Shown piece after piece: positions 10,784 through 21,902 of a stretch of DNA of 64,000 nucleotides. How positions within the stretch are numbered: the first letter of the stretch is position 1; every line of letters starts with the position of its first letter. This DNA is from Amia ocellicauda (Eukaryota; Chordata; Actinopteri; Amiiformes; Amiidae): assembly GCF_036373705.1 (NCBI RefSeq), contig NC_089856.1, positions 27,552,798-27,616,797 of the forward strand, given 5' to 3'. A model generated the notes under the pieces. The model searched no databases. It had not been told where the DNA came from and saw only the letters and a program-made list of their open reading frames with translations. Position numbers and translations under genes: made by a program.

Positions 10784-11999
10784 CTAATTCACTGTTGTCT
10801 TTGTCAGCTCTAGAGAAAAAGGGAAAAAGGAGACATCTTTAATAAAATCACCATTGTTATTCTCACATAAATACATCAAATAAACAGTAAATTAGTTAAT
10901 TAATGATAATTTTACCTTTAATTTTCCTTTGCACCCAGCGAGCTTCTGGATCGGAACATATTTTTCCTTTTTCAGTGTAAAATCTAAAGAAATATCATAT
11001 CAAATGAATATTCCTTCCTTTCATCAAATACAATGACATAGCTCATTCTCAGAGTAGGTTTTGATATTTTATAGCTCCAAATCGCATTTTACAATCTTGC
11101 TCAATTTAGTCCAAGGTACATTTACATTGTGTGTTACAACCCCATAATTACATTTTCCATGATTTGCTAAAATCCAATCTGCAATAATTATTTAGTGTTG
11201 TGTGTAAAGTTTAACAAGTCACATAAGGAGATTATTTTTTAGCAACTTTAGAAAAATGACTATTCTCATTCGTCAGTAAAGTATAGTTATCTCTCAGTAT
11301 TATGGAAGTTTGTAACTTCAGAGCAGAACCACATCAAAAGGTCAACACTCACATCACCGCATCTACGCAGGGTTTCAGGGGGTTCTGCCTTATGTAGCCA
11401 GTGATGGCATAGGGAATCAGTGCCTTGGATACGTTTTCACAGCAACGGGTGGTAACTTTAGTTGGACGACGATCTGAAACAAAGTTTATCACAATCAGTT
11501 TTTAGGTTTCAGTGAAATTATATTCCTGTTAAAAATAGGAAGAGTCAAGATTGTTTGATTTCAAGCAATCTTAAATGCAGATGAACCCTTTGATACACAG
11601 TTGATGAGTAAAAATAATAACGAAAATATATTATCAGATTTTTACAAATAGGCTGTGTTTGTTTTAGGAAGATAGTGAATCAGTGCACAGTACCAACTAT
11701 TTATTTATTTAAATTAAAGAGTACATAAATACATCCTCATGATTTGAATCCTGATTTGCATAATACAGTATTCATTTGAGAATCTTATGACTAGGAAAGT
11801 CACTTTTGGATTATGTAAGGAGCAGTTAAAATCTTGAAAAAAAAAGTCTCTGTCCATCATTACTAAATGAAGACAATATTTGAGCTCTGGATTATTATAG
11901 TGTGCAGTAATTACATGGAGCTGCCAGCACTGCAGCAATACCAATTGTCATAAATGCCATTATAATGGTGAAGGAAGAAAATTTTGGAGAGCAATGCAC
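10784..11999 (-). pseudogene. CC chemokine CCL-B, normal start codon lost
   Basis: Exons 2-4 are intact: 11353-11473 (CC pair, ITGY, third Cys), 10916-10983 (fourth Cys, EARWVQRKI) and 10784-10809 (LTKTTVN, TAG). Splice sites and phases match CCL-A. Exon 1 (11915-11999) keeps the signal-peptide sequence, but the codon equivalent to the CCL-A ATG is GTG. A deletion of about 96 bp has removed the adjoining leader. The donor is weaker (GTAATT instead of GTAAGT). The frame is open upstream to an ATG at 12129-12131, and two internal ATGs lie in the signal peptide. The mature region shows no damage, so the gene may use another start or the exon at 13606-13681. I call it a possible pseudogene or a re-promoted gene. 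Confidence 0.75.
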
Positions 12000-12400
12000 A
12001 ATGTTCACAACCTCATTTCCTCTTCTCGTACAGCACTTCATCAAAGTGTGCACTTTACAGGAAATGATAGGCGTAACGATCAAGATGGTACTGTTTTTAG
12101 AACTGTACTGTGTTAGCAGGTCTTTGTGCATGTTTTATAACCATACATCTACTTTTATATACAGTATATATAACACACCATTGAAAGAGTGAAAATGTGA
12201 AAATGGAAACAAGCAAACACATTGCAAAAAAATCAGACCAAGGAAGGACTAGAGAAGTTATATAATGGATCCTATAGATAAAAAATTACCAAGACAAAGA
12301 CCTCTTAGAAGATGGGAAGAAGAGAACAGAAGCTTTGCTGGCATATCCAGAAACAAAATGAAGAGACCACTCCAAGTTCAGATAAGATCTGACATAAGGG

Positions 12401-13605
12401 ACCACCCAACTGCCCAACACAGGTGCTAAATTCTGTCAGACAGGCTTCTTTGCTACATGCCGGATGGGGCAAGAGATAATTTTACCATATGTCATCGCAG
12501 CTGATTTATTTTCCAGCGAAATGAAAATGCGCCCTACAAAGTATTCATTTCTGATGACCATATTCATCGGCGGTCCTTGGCAAGTTTCCATCAGCACCGC
12601 CAGTTCAAAAGATTTACCAATTTGTTTCAATCTGCATAATTAAATAAGTCCAGCAAAGATTCTGCTCTCAAATCTTGATTTGTGTCTTTTTATTATAAAA
12701 ATAGCAATGATACAGTTTGATATAGATATTTTTTATTCTGTTATCAAATTTAGTTTGTTTTTGCAAATCTTTGTGTAAAGGTGGTTGTAGTACTAGTGAA
12801 TGGGATAATCTTAACATGAATAACTTGCAGTTGTTTGTATCTCAAAATATATAACTACAATATAAAGCCCCCAATATGTGCAGTTGTGGTTTAGCGATGA
12901 TCTAGTGAGGATAATTATTTCTATGTAGCTGCGACCCATCAGCATATTTTTAACACTGAAGTATTTGAACTATATTCTAAAAGTAGTTATCAGCCTGTGT
13001 GTTATTTTTGTGATGCGCTTGTTTTTCTTTTGCTAGTTTGACTCTTAGTTTTCTTTATCAAGTCCTTGCATTGCATACAGGTTATTTCTTTGGAGGGGAT
13101 TTCATAGACACTTAAAGTAGGTCTTTACTCTAAAACTGATCTAACATAATATCTGGACTGGACAAAAACCACAACACCAGCACCTTCTAATTACTGAAAA
13201 ACTAGTTTTTCTAACTGAGTTTGATATGCATACATCTTAGTAAATATATTCAATAGTAGATATTCAATTCAAAACACATTTTACTTAATTCCTTACTTAA
13301 ATACTAAAGTAACACTTTGAGTTGAACTAAATTAAAGGCAGCTATTTCCCCTAAATAATGCAAATATAGATATAAGCCATCAACATAATTTATTTTTTCA
13401 TCTTAACCTTATAGCATCAAGGTGATATTCATTATCTATCAAACATTTGTTAACATTTAAATCATAGTATGCCAGTTGAGTTGAGTTCATTATTCTCTCT
13501 TTAATGATGAAGCATTGCCAAAACCTCTACATTTTGTTCTTGTCATGTACTGTAACAGCTGTAAATACATTATAGCTTTGTTTTTCATTCAAGAATAATA
13601 CTTAC
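12401..13605. other. Non-coding spacer upstream of CCL-B
   Basis: AT-rich. I looked on the minus strand for exons 2-4 belonging to the orphan exon at 13606-13681 and found no CC pair or ITGY-like core. A 64-codon minus-strand frame at 12436-12630 is not recognisable. Confidence 0.5.
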
Positions 13606-13681
13606 AATTTCCAGATACTACAGTTATGTATCCAACCACACAGATCACTGTGAAGGTGAAAAGCTTGTTGCGCCAGTTCAT
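13606..13681 (-). CDS. Signal-peptide first exon, chemokine-type
   Basis: From an ATG preceded by AAAGAAA, this exon encodes a 25-residue signal peptide (MNWRNKLFTFTVICVVGYIT, then VVSGN). It ends at a strong GTAAGT donor in phase 1, leaving a T. Length and phase match exon 1 of CCL-D and CCL-E (76 bp each). I find no matching exons 2-4 before the CCL-B exons. Joined to CCL-B exon 2 (11473), the frame would be correct and would make a complete secreted chemokine. Either this is an orphan exon of a lost gene or an alternative first exon of CCL-B. No splicing evidence is available. Confidence 0.65.
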
Positions 13682-13854
13682 TTTCTTTGATTCTTTCAGC
13701 AGCTCAAACTGTTATTTTGCAGTAGATAGTAGGGAGTAGTGGGTTTTATTTGCTTTATGTGAATGCAATATATGGCATGGAAAATAAAAATAAATTAACT
13801 AGAAATTACACAGGACACATGTGCGTCATGCAAAGTTGATTTTTTTCTTCCTGC

Positions 13855-13919
13855 AATGACAAGGTGTGAAAAGTGGCTTGGACGCCTGGTTTCCAAGACA
13901 CTTTTCACACTTTGTCATT
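13855..13919. repeat. Near-perfect 65-bp hairpin upstream of the orphan exon
   Basis: Arms 13855-13882 and 13892-13919 pair over 28 bp with a few mismatches around a 9-base loop. It lies about 175 bp upstream of the orphan first exon. The size is that of a small MITE core or a pre-miRNA-like stem. Nothing else identifies it. Confidence 0.8.
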
Positions 13920-15347
13920 AGTGTCACAAGTGCTTAAAATAATCCCCTCCTCCTGTCATGTACCACGTCTAGACATATAACATCTGAGCAAATTAAGGCA
14001 CCCATATTCATAGTTAGAAATTTCCTTTCAAGTGAATGCATTTTGTATACATCAAAAAGCTCAAAAGATAAATGAATAAAATGTGGAATAAAATGTATCT
14101 TGAGGTGACACTTGTATTAAAGTTGAAAACAATAAGTAGGTTAAAGGTTAACAGATCCCCAGTCAGAGAGCGTGACACTATAAAATAGCATGTCTTTTTT
14201 TTAAATGGCTTTGAAATATATTCAAATTAACTTGATACTCACTGTAGTAGATATTATGTAGTATGTAAGGCAGCATAATTTCTGTGGTATTCACAGGCAG
14301 GCATTAAGACCAAGTATGGGTTTATGTAATATGGAATAAAATTAAGAAAGTTTACATAACCTAATCTAACAGGCAATTTCATCTAATATTCAGCCTGCAT
14401 TCATTTACATTTTATAATTGACCCAAAGACACTATTTGAATCTTATACTGCAACTGAATTAATTAACATACCAGTAAAGCCCAGCTTTAAACCACACTTA
14501 GTCATACTGACCCTGTGTAAGTCTGACCAAGGATGGTTTCATTTCTTAGAAACAGAAACCTTAGCATAGCACTGTAATAAATGTGTTATATATAAAACAA
14601 GCCTGGGTGTAAAAACAGCCTGTCTGTGGAAATGCATTTATTGCAGTTGGAAATTTTGTGTAACTAGGCAATCAAAAGAAAATCATGAAGGCGTTTGACC
14701 TGTCATGCCACCATGCTGAATTAAAACACCCATTCTGTTGCTCAATAGTTCCTTCCTGAAAAATGTGGTATACATTTTTCATAAGAACTTTAATAGCAAT
14801 CATTTGCATTTTGCCAAAAAAAAAGACCTTTGTGCAGTGAATTTGATCCTTTTTTTTCATGTTTCATGTTTGATTTACCAATACCAACCATATTTGAATT
14901 GAGGCTCTAGGTAAAAATAATATTAATTTCTTATTTGCTGTACTTTTTTAATGACAGAAAATCATCATACACCAACACAGAATATTATTTAAAAAATAAA
15001 TATCCCGATTTATACAAAATAAATAACATTGCTTTTAAATACATTTTACTGCACAATAATTAATTCGTCCAATTAATATACAAATATGACAATTGTAAAA
15101 AAGCATTACAATTAAATTGAATCACCCATGCAAGCACTTCTGTGTCAAATCTAATATTACTTGCATATACATTTAAATTACAACTCTAAACAATAACTTA
15201 AAAACAATACAATTATAAATTAAGTATCCATAGTCTTGTATCACCCAGATACAACAGTACACATTTTAATTTAACAGTTAACTGATCTTTGTAATATCAG
15301 GGCTAACTAAATATTTGAAGTCCTCTTCAGCAGTTAGGAAAGTGGTG
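13920..15347. other. Non-coding spacer, AT-rich
   Basis: No exon or repeat I can name. It includes the presumed 3' UTR of CCL-D just below 15348 and runs rich in ATTTA-like pentamers, which are common in cytokine 3' UTRs but expected by chance at this composition. Confidence 0.5.
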
Positions 15348-16499
15348 TTACTGGTCTGGTTGTGTTTGCAGGCGTTTTCTAAAAGGGAAAAATATTTGGT
15401 ATGAATAACAACATTTTTAATCCTTCTTAATTGTAATTCATATAATTATAAAAGTGATGTCACAAAAATGAGAGTGGTTACAAACATAAATAATAACATA
15501 ATTTCATTATACTGGAGTCTATTTGAATGTGAAAGTATTACTGGGTCCATGCTCTACAAGTTCCATCTTTCAATATACAGTCATACTTAAACTGTCTGTA
15601 GAAACTTACTCAAATTCTTCAATCTTTCTTCTCACCCAGGGGAGTCTCATGGGGCTGCAGATTTTTTTTCCATTGCTCTCAAATCTGATGAGAAAAGCAT
15701 TTTATTGTGTCTGCCTGACCGTAACTTTGCAACATTTTTTAAAAATGTAATTTTCATCTAAAAATGAATAATTAATGTCATCATAACACATACACAAACA
15801 CATGTATAAGTATAAGGTAATTGTTCGTTTTTTTGGTGCAAAATGAATAAAATATTTAATGTTAGGACATCTCGAAAATAAATACAAAATCAAAATGTAG
15901 TGAACCTAAAATGGAACTTCTAAAACTTCCTGGCACCTTTTTCTTTTCAGCATTCTATTTTCACTTTCTAATCACCCTGATGATGAACATGAATGTAATA
16001 ACAACATTAAAAACTGAATGGCTTACATTATAGCTGCAACACAAGGAGGGTTTCTCTTCTGCACCGTGTATCCAGTAATGGGAGTAGTGATTTCGATCCC
16101 ACTGGTACTGGTGCAACAAGAAATTGCTTTTTCTCCACCTGGAAATGAAATTATGAATATGTCAAACAGTGTAAAGAAATTCACCTTGTCTTTCTTACAT
16201 GACATATTTAACTCAAGCTCTGGATTAATTACATTCAAATACATTTTTGTAATGCTAGTATACAGAATTATACTTTTGTATCACAGCATTTGACTTGGTA
16301 ACCTAAAAGCTACACAGTTTTTTTCAAAAATGTGTCTTGTGGTATAAGTATACATTTTGAAAAAAATGTTTTGTCTGTTGGATAAGAAAAAAAAAAAATA
16401 TATATATATATATTAAAACTTACCAAACCCAGTAATCGTCCATGCTTGGATAAGTGTAATGAATACAATTATCTTAATTGGAGAACTACACTGCTGCAT
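15348..16499 (-). CDS. CC chemokine CCL-D, four coding exons, 97 aa
   Basis: A secreted CC chemokine. The exons are 16424-16499 (ATG at 16497-16499), 16027-16138, 15610-15684 and 15348-15378 (TAA). All introns are GT/AG with phases 1, 2 and 2. Exon 1 gives a signal peptide of about 25 residues (KIIVFITLIQAWTITGF core). Exon 2 has Cys33-Cys34 (AISCCTSTSG), PITGYTVQ and Cys58. Exon 3 has Cys72 and the helix LPWVRRKIEEF. Exon 4 adds a basic-polar tail of 9 residues. The intron 3 phase differs from CCL-A (2 instead of 1), placing CCL-D closer to CCL-E. The last intron acceptor follows a pyrimidine run. Confidence 0.92.
16399..16414. repeat. Short (TA)n run next to CCL-D exon 1 donor
   Basis: A poly-A and TA stretch inside intron 1, within 30 bp of the donor. 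Confidence 0.7.
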
Positions 16500-16578
16500 G
16501 ATTGATCTTTTAGTGTTCTCTACTGATGTGCATAAATTGCATACAACTATCTATAACCTAAAATCATGCCTTTCCCAT

Positions 16579-16586
16579 ATTTTATA
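16579..16586 (-). promoter_or_regulatory. Candidate TATA box of CCL-D
   Basis: TATAAAAT on the minus strand, about 80 bp upstream of the CCL-D start codon, a plausible distance for a short 5' UTR. Position is the only support. Confidence 0.4.
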
Positions 16587-16919
16587 GTAAGAAAAGAGGA
16601 ACTACCCTGTATATGTCATTTGAGTGAAAAGGTCAGAATCCCAAAACCACTCCTTACAGTGGAAATCCGCTCTGATTCAAAAGGAGAAGGAAGGTTTAAA
16701 TCCTGCCTAAAATGACAGTGAAATATAAGTCAAGACTGTACCAAAGTTCAGGAAGACAAGACAGGTTTATTAAAATTACTTGTAGACATGCAAAATTTCC
16801 TTAGTGAATCAGGGCCTGATTTTATAATTTCATGTGTTGGAAAATGAATGACTGCTGATGTTGCTAGAATTACACTCATATATAAAGTAAATGTTTTATG
16901 TAATTTTAACATGCGATTA

Positions 16920-16996
16920 AATATGTGATTAATCATGATTAATTTGTGAAAATATGAGATTAATCACGATTTAAAAAAAAATGTTTGACAGCCCTA
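16920..16996. repeat. hAT-like MITE terminal fragment
   Basis: Contains GATTAATCATGATTAA and ends GTTTGACAGCCCT. This matches, inverted, the AGGGCTGTCAAAC... GATTAATCGTGATTAAT terminus of a widespread vertebrate hAT MITE type. Only this end is present. Confidence 0.55.
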
Positions 16997-17070
16997 TATT
17001 ATATTATATTGGAAGAAAAGAACACATGGTAAAAAGCAAAACTTGTTCAAATAATGTTAAAAAAAAAACT

Positions 17071-17658
17071 TGTGACGCCCTGTCCGAGCGACACAGCTAA
17101 TGGGCATCGCTGATACCCCCACCCTGGTATGGAGTTGAGAAGAGAGTGTGACACAGTCAGAGGTGTAGTGTATGTGAGGATGAAATGGCTCCCCACTTTT
17201 GAGCTACCATACTGAATCCACCTGAGCCATAAAGAAACACTCAACTTGAAGACACTAACAGCTACTGGCACTGGTTACTGGAAGCCTATAAAGCAGCCTT
17301 CCGCCCACAGAAAGGTGCAGGGTACCCGAGGGGAAAAGCAAGGAGGCTGTGAAGAGAGCTTTTACTGTGGAGATGAGAGAGTATGAATATTGGATTGACA
17401 ACACAGATACTGAACACTACTTGACTGAGACCCCGATTTAATCACCTAATCTGAAATGGAAAAACGACAACACAAGAGCTTCTCATACTTCTCCCACAAT
17501 GCCTAATTCCCCCCCAAACCAACACCAAGTAGTGTCCCAATGCTAATTAGGGAAGATCTGACAAGTTTATTGCCTTTGTAAAGGCTCCCCCACTCCTCCC
17601 CAAGTTGTTCAACCCTGATACCTGGACATACACGACCGACACACTGGACTGTGTCACA
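17071..17658 (+). mobile_element. Solo LTR, 588 bp
   Basis: Begins TGTGACGC and ends GTGTCACA, so the ends carry a perfect 6-bp inverted TGTGAC/GTCACA. The flanks duplicate AACT (17067-17070 and 17659-17662), extendable to AAACT with one base of ambiguity. A TATAAAG at about 17287-17293 would be the promoter, followed by a GC-richer stretch. No gag or pol remains. Orientation follows the TATA box. Confidence 0.8.
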
Positions 17659-17662
17659 AACT

Positions 17663-19570
17663 ATAAAGTGAAGACCGATGTGGCGGAGATGCACAAAATT
17701 AATCTTAAATGCAAGCTGTGGACGTAAATTGGCCTGTAGTACAATAAAGCACACCATAAATGAGAGGTTTATTCTTTTTTATTATTATTATTATGTTATT
17801 TTTCTCATGTATACCTTTCATAAACTATGTGGCATACCTGTTAACACCAGGAGATTGTGTTGGTGCAGTGGTTAGCACTGCTGTCTCACAGCTTCTGGGA
17901 CCATTTTGTATGTCTTTGTGAATGGAATGTTTTCATAGACTGGTTTGTTTTTTGTAGGACATTGAATGCTTTTAAAAATTTGAATGACCTTTTTATAGCT
18001 GAGGTACTGAAAGTATTTTGAGGTGGTTCTGCGATTTAACCCAGAACCTCATGTAACCATTCAAAAGCTGGTGCCCTCTGAAAAATATTATATTACAATA
18101 TTACAGCATGTGTCAGGGGAGCTCCACTACTGGCACATACACTGGCATATTCATATTCTCCATTTTCCACAATAAATAAATAGGCTTATGCACAATGTCA
18201 AAACTTAATCACAACTTTGGTACAACAAAATAATTACCATAATAATTATCATACCAGGAAAGGGTTGCCAGCTTATCACGGTATTTCAAAATGATGAAAA
18301 GTGAGTTCCTGAAAAGACTTTCCTCTGGCTTCTTAACACAGCTGTCATGTGGACGGTTCTCCTTAAACTAAAAAGGGCCTTGACCTCAATCTGCACTCTC
18401 ATTCAATATGTGTCAGATCAAGGGAGGAAAAGAAGAAGGAAATAAATAACCCTCAAGCTTGTCTTACTCACTGTCCACTGGCACAGCGGTGATGCTATAT
18501 TTCATATGAGATGACTCTGTCAGTCACTTGCCCAATCACACTAATTCAAGACACCTTGGAAAATAGTGATCTACCCTAGTTACAAACAGTCAGTATTTCA
18601 ACAGGGTTACATGATTAGTTCATCTTATCTCTTACTTTTTAAATGTGTTAGAGGGACAAGTCTGGGGACATGTCAAATGCTTTCACAGAGATGTTGCAGA
18701 TAACTGTAGTAATACAAACACTATGAATGTATCTTCATGTAGCAGTTAAAAGTTTACTTAGCAGTTTTTCATTAAAGTAAGTATAGCACTCATAAATAAC
18801 CACTATTTTTTAATAATATAAGGGTTATGTATCATTCATATATTATGTTTATATGTTGAGGAGGTCAAATCTCAAATGATAAATAAAGTTTCTGACTGAA
18901 GTAGATTGGTTACTTAATTGTCAGGAGACATCTCACACCCCTAAAATGACTCCCTCTTCCTGGGAATCCTATGAAATAAGGGTTAAAATTGTGTGGGATG
19001 CTGATAGTGACTTCACACAGGAACTTCTCACATAATGCTACAGTTAATGTTAATCCAAATTGTCTCACATGGTAGAAAGAGGTTCCTCCATCAGTCACAT
19101 GCAATCCTGAAACTCTGATGATCACTAAGTAATTTTAAGCAACATATGTTTGTGGTTTAGCTTTCCAACTTATGATGGAACCGACTGGTGAATTTTGTGT
19201 GCAGTTAAATTAGACAAGCGAGTCTTTCGGTCAGATTTCTGTTTTTGCGATAATATTTTACCTTTGTAAAAGTGTAGGTTTTTTATGTCCTGTACACAAT
19301 ACATCAAATTTCAGCTAGTGGATAAAAATGAAACAATGTATTTTGGCCTTGATACCATGCTTCATTAATAAAATCACACTTAACTAAACATTAAGTAATT
19401 ATGCCAGTATTCATAGTTTGGTAGCAACACATGTAGGAAACTAGAGGGGGACCATGTTATTTTAATTCTTAAAATAGCTGTTTTATTAATCTCTTGCAAA
19501 TAGTCTAAATGCTTCACTTTCAGCCTTGTTAAGTGACATATTTATGTAGTATATGATTAAAGGCTGTCTG
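17663..19570. other. Non-coding spacer
   Basis: Apart from a SINE-like head near 17856-17900, nothing is recognisable. A 71-codon minus-strand frame (18910-19125) has ordinary composition but no domain or splice context I can support. Confidence 0.5.
17856..17900 (+). repeat. tRNA-SINE-like head fragment
   Basis: GCAGTGGTTAGCACTGCTGT resembles the A-box region of tRNA-derived fish SINEs (TGGTTAGCACTG). No B box or tail follows, so this is a fragment. Confidence 0.4.
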
Positions 19571-19575
19571 TATAG

Positions 19576-19640
19576 ACCAGCGGTATTCAAACTTTTTTTA
19601 CACGAGCCCCCCTTTTCAATTTCTATAACTTTTTGCACCC
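19576..19640. repeat. hAT-type terminal fragment
   Basis: CCAGCGGTATTCAAACTTTT followed by a run of C resembles the CAGCGGTTCTCAAACTTTT end of vertebrate hAT elements. The rest is missing; the next Tc1-like element follows immediately. Confidence 0.4.
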
Positions 19641-19649
19641 AATATACAG

Positions 19650-20346
19650 ACGAGTTACAGATTAAAGGAAAAAACAACCAAAAGTGTCTCAGTTAGGTGT
19701 TGGGCCACCACGAGCCACCAGAACAGCTTCAATGCACATTGGCATAGATTGTACAAGTCTCTGGAACTCTGCTATAGGGATGGAACACCATTCTTCCAAA
19801 ATATATTCCCTCATTTGGTGTTTTGATGATGGTTGTGGAGAGCACTGTCTAACACGTCAGTCCAAAATCTCCCATAGGTGTTCAATTGGGTTGAGATCTG
19901 GTGACTGCAAAGGCCATAGCATATGATTCACATCATTTTCTTACTCATCAAACCATTCAGTGACCCCTCGTGCCCTGTGGATGGGGGCATTATCATCCTG
20001 GAAGAAACCACTCCTGTCAGGATAGAATAGGATACTCTTGGTGTCGCCACACATGCAGTCACCCACTTGTCAAGAACACTAGCCAGTTGAGCTGTCTTTG
20101 TGACTGAAGCTAATAATGCCCTAATAATGACCCCTCTTTCAAAGTTACTTAGATTCTTTCCTCTTGCCATCTTGATCCATAATTGAGGTTAACTGGGCCT
20201 ACTCTGCAGTTTTATACATGTCACAGAGCATGATAGGATATTTATTGCTTAATTGTATCCTGCAGTACACTTCTTTGGAGGCATCTGCATTCGTTATGTC
20301 CCTCCACTCATTTATTCAGGTTTTTCCATTAATTTGTCACTGGTCA
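19650..20346 (-). mobile_element. Tc1-like element with internally deleted transposase
   Basis: On the minus strand a transposase begins MARGKNLSNFERGVIIRALL (ATG at about 20168-20170), then jumps, after about 35 residues, to the C-terminal half. That half contains [11 protein letters not shown] near 19885 and finishes with ARGGPTP near 19700. The first catalytic Asp and most of the DNA-binding domain are missing. Both ends carry TTAAAGGAAAAA / TTTTTCCATTAA-type inverted repeats (about 19660 and 20325). A frameshift splits the remaining parts. It is non-autonomous. Confidence 0.8.
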
Positions 20347-20946
20347 ATATATAATAATATCATTAATGTCTAATCATAATGATAACCACAGCACACTCAA
20401 ACTCAAAGCTCATCATAAAATAACTTCAGATAAATTACATTTAGGTTTAATAGTATGGAATACACAATTGCCAATTTAATGAGAAGGATGTGCCTGTTTT
20501 TTCTGCTGACATTATCTCAATTTATGGAGAAATCTTCTAAATATAATATCTGAGGATCAGTTCACCTTGAGCACAGCTAATGCTAAAAATTCAACTTCAC
20601 ATAAGTAAGTGGAGCCAAATGGCAGAACAGCTTTGATTTTGGGCATTGTCAGAAACAATCTCTGTTTTTGAATACAAGACTGTCATTGTTTACTTTCTAA
20701 ATGGCATTTTATCTGTGTTGGCAAACATACACAGTTGCCACACATACAATGCACTGAGGCCTTACTTCTCCACGTACTGTAACGGAAGTAAATCCAAATT
20801 TCAAGTATGCTTCATCATACTTTCTGTTTTTTGTCAATCTTTTACATAAATCAAGTGCATTGAATGCGAGCTTTCACTTTGGTACAGTGCCTTTCGAAAT
20901 CAATTTTTGCAGCCTGCTATCATTAGCTTTCTCCTGTTAACAGACT
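20347..20946. other. Non-coding spacer
   Basis: AT-rich, with no repeat or exon I can support. Confidence 0.5.
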
Positions 20947-21646
20947 AAGCGTAAGGATCTGAGCGACTTTGACAAGGGCCAAATTATGATGGCTAGGGTC
21001 AGAGCATCTCCAAAACTGCAGCTCTTGTGGGGTCTGCAGTGGTCAGTACCTATAAAAAGTGGTCCAAGGAAGGAAAAGCGGTGAACCGACGACAGGTTCA
21101 TGGGCGGCCAAGGCTCATTGATGCACGTGGGGAGCGAAGGCTGACCCGTGTGGTCCGATCCAACAGACGAGCTACTGTAGCTCAAATTGCTGAAAAAGTG
21201 AATGCTGGTTCTGATAGAAAGGTGTCAGAACACACAGTTAATCGCAGTTTGTTGCGTATGGGGCTGCGTAGCCGCAGACAAGTCAGGGTGCCCATGCTGA
21301 CCCCTGTCCACTGCCGAAAGCGCCTACAATGGGCACATGAGCATCAGAACTGGACCACGGAGCAATGGAGGAAGGTGGCCTGGTCTGACGAGTTCAAGGT
21401 GTTGACTTGGCCTCCAAATTCCCCAGATCTCAATCCAATCAAGCATCTGTGGAATGTGCTGGGCAAACAAGTCCAATCCATGGAGGCCGCACCTCGCAAC
21501 TTACTGGACTTAAAGGATCTGCTGCTAACGTCTTGGTGCCAGATACCACAGCACACCTTCAGAGGTCTAGTGGTGTCCATGCCATGACGTGTTTTGAGAC
21601 CTACACAATATTAGGCAGGTGGTCATAATGTTATGTCTGATCGGTG
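20947..21646 (+). mobile_element. Tc1-like element, 5'-truncated sister of the one at 153
   Basis: Homology starts at AAGCGTAAGGATCTGAGC, just inside the transposase start, and continues to the right terminal repeat ending TGATCGGTG followed by TA. The left terminal repeat is missing. Open reading from 21027 to 21587 covers the second half of the DNA-binding domain, GRPR and WSDEF. It then goes straight to TWPPNSPDLNPIKHLW, where the catalytic Glu is replaced by Lys. The second catalytic Asp is missing through the same internal deletion as in the 153 copy, with seven further bases lost. Confidence 0.9.
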
Positions 21647-21845
21647 TATGTTTTGGATCATTAACAATTTAAGACAGTGAGGACATGTTTAAATATATTT
21701 GTTTATTAAAAAAACATCCTCAGGAAATATTAGTAATTGACAAAAAGAAACATAAACAATATTATGATTCTCATATTAAAATACAAAACGTATGTTTGAA
21801 TTATTTGTTTTAAACTTGTTTACATTTTTAAATATACTTTTAAGG

Positions 21846-21902
21846 AATACCTTCATTATTGTTATAAATAAAAAATACATTTATAACAATAATGAAGGTA
21901 TT
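21846..21902. repeat. Perfect 24-bp-arm hairpin
   Basis: AATACCTTCATTATTGTTAT... at 21846-21869 is exactly inverted at 21879-21902 across a 9-base A-rich loop. It is in AT-rich non-coding sequence between a transposon and the CCL-E 3' end. Confidence 0.9.

Larger units (their letters stand above)
9650..12400. repeat. Tandem duplication block 2 (contains CCL-B)
   Basis: Partner of block 1. It lacks the MITE in intron 2 and about 96 bp next to the start codon. It has a CA repeat at 10207-10232 where block 1 has none. Confidence 0.85.

Noticed and set aside
12436-12630. A 64-codon minus-strand frame near the orphan chemokine exon.
   Set aside because: It has no CC pair, no signal peptide and no fitting splice phase, so it is not the missing exons 2-4.
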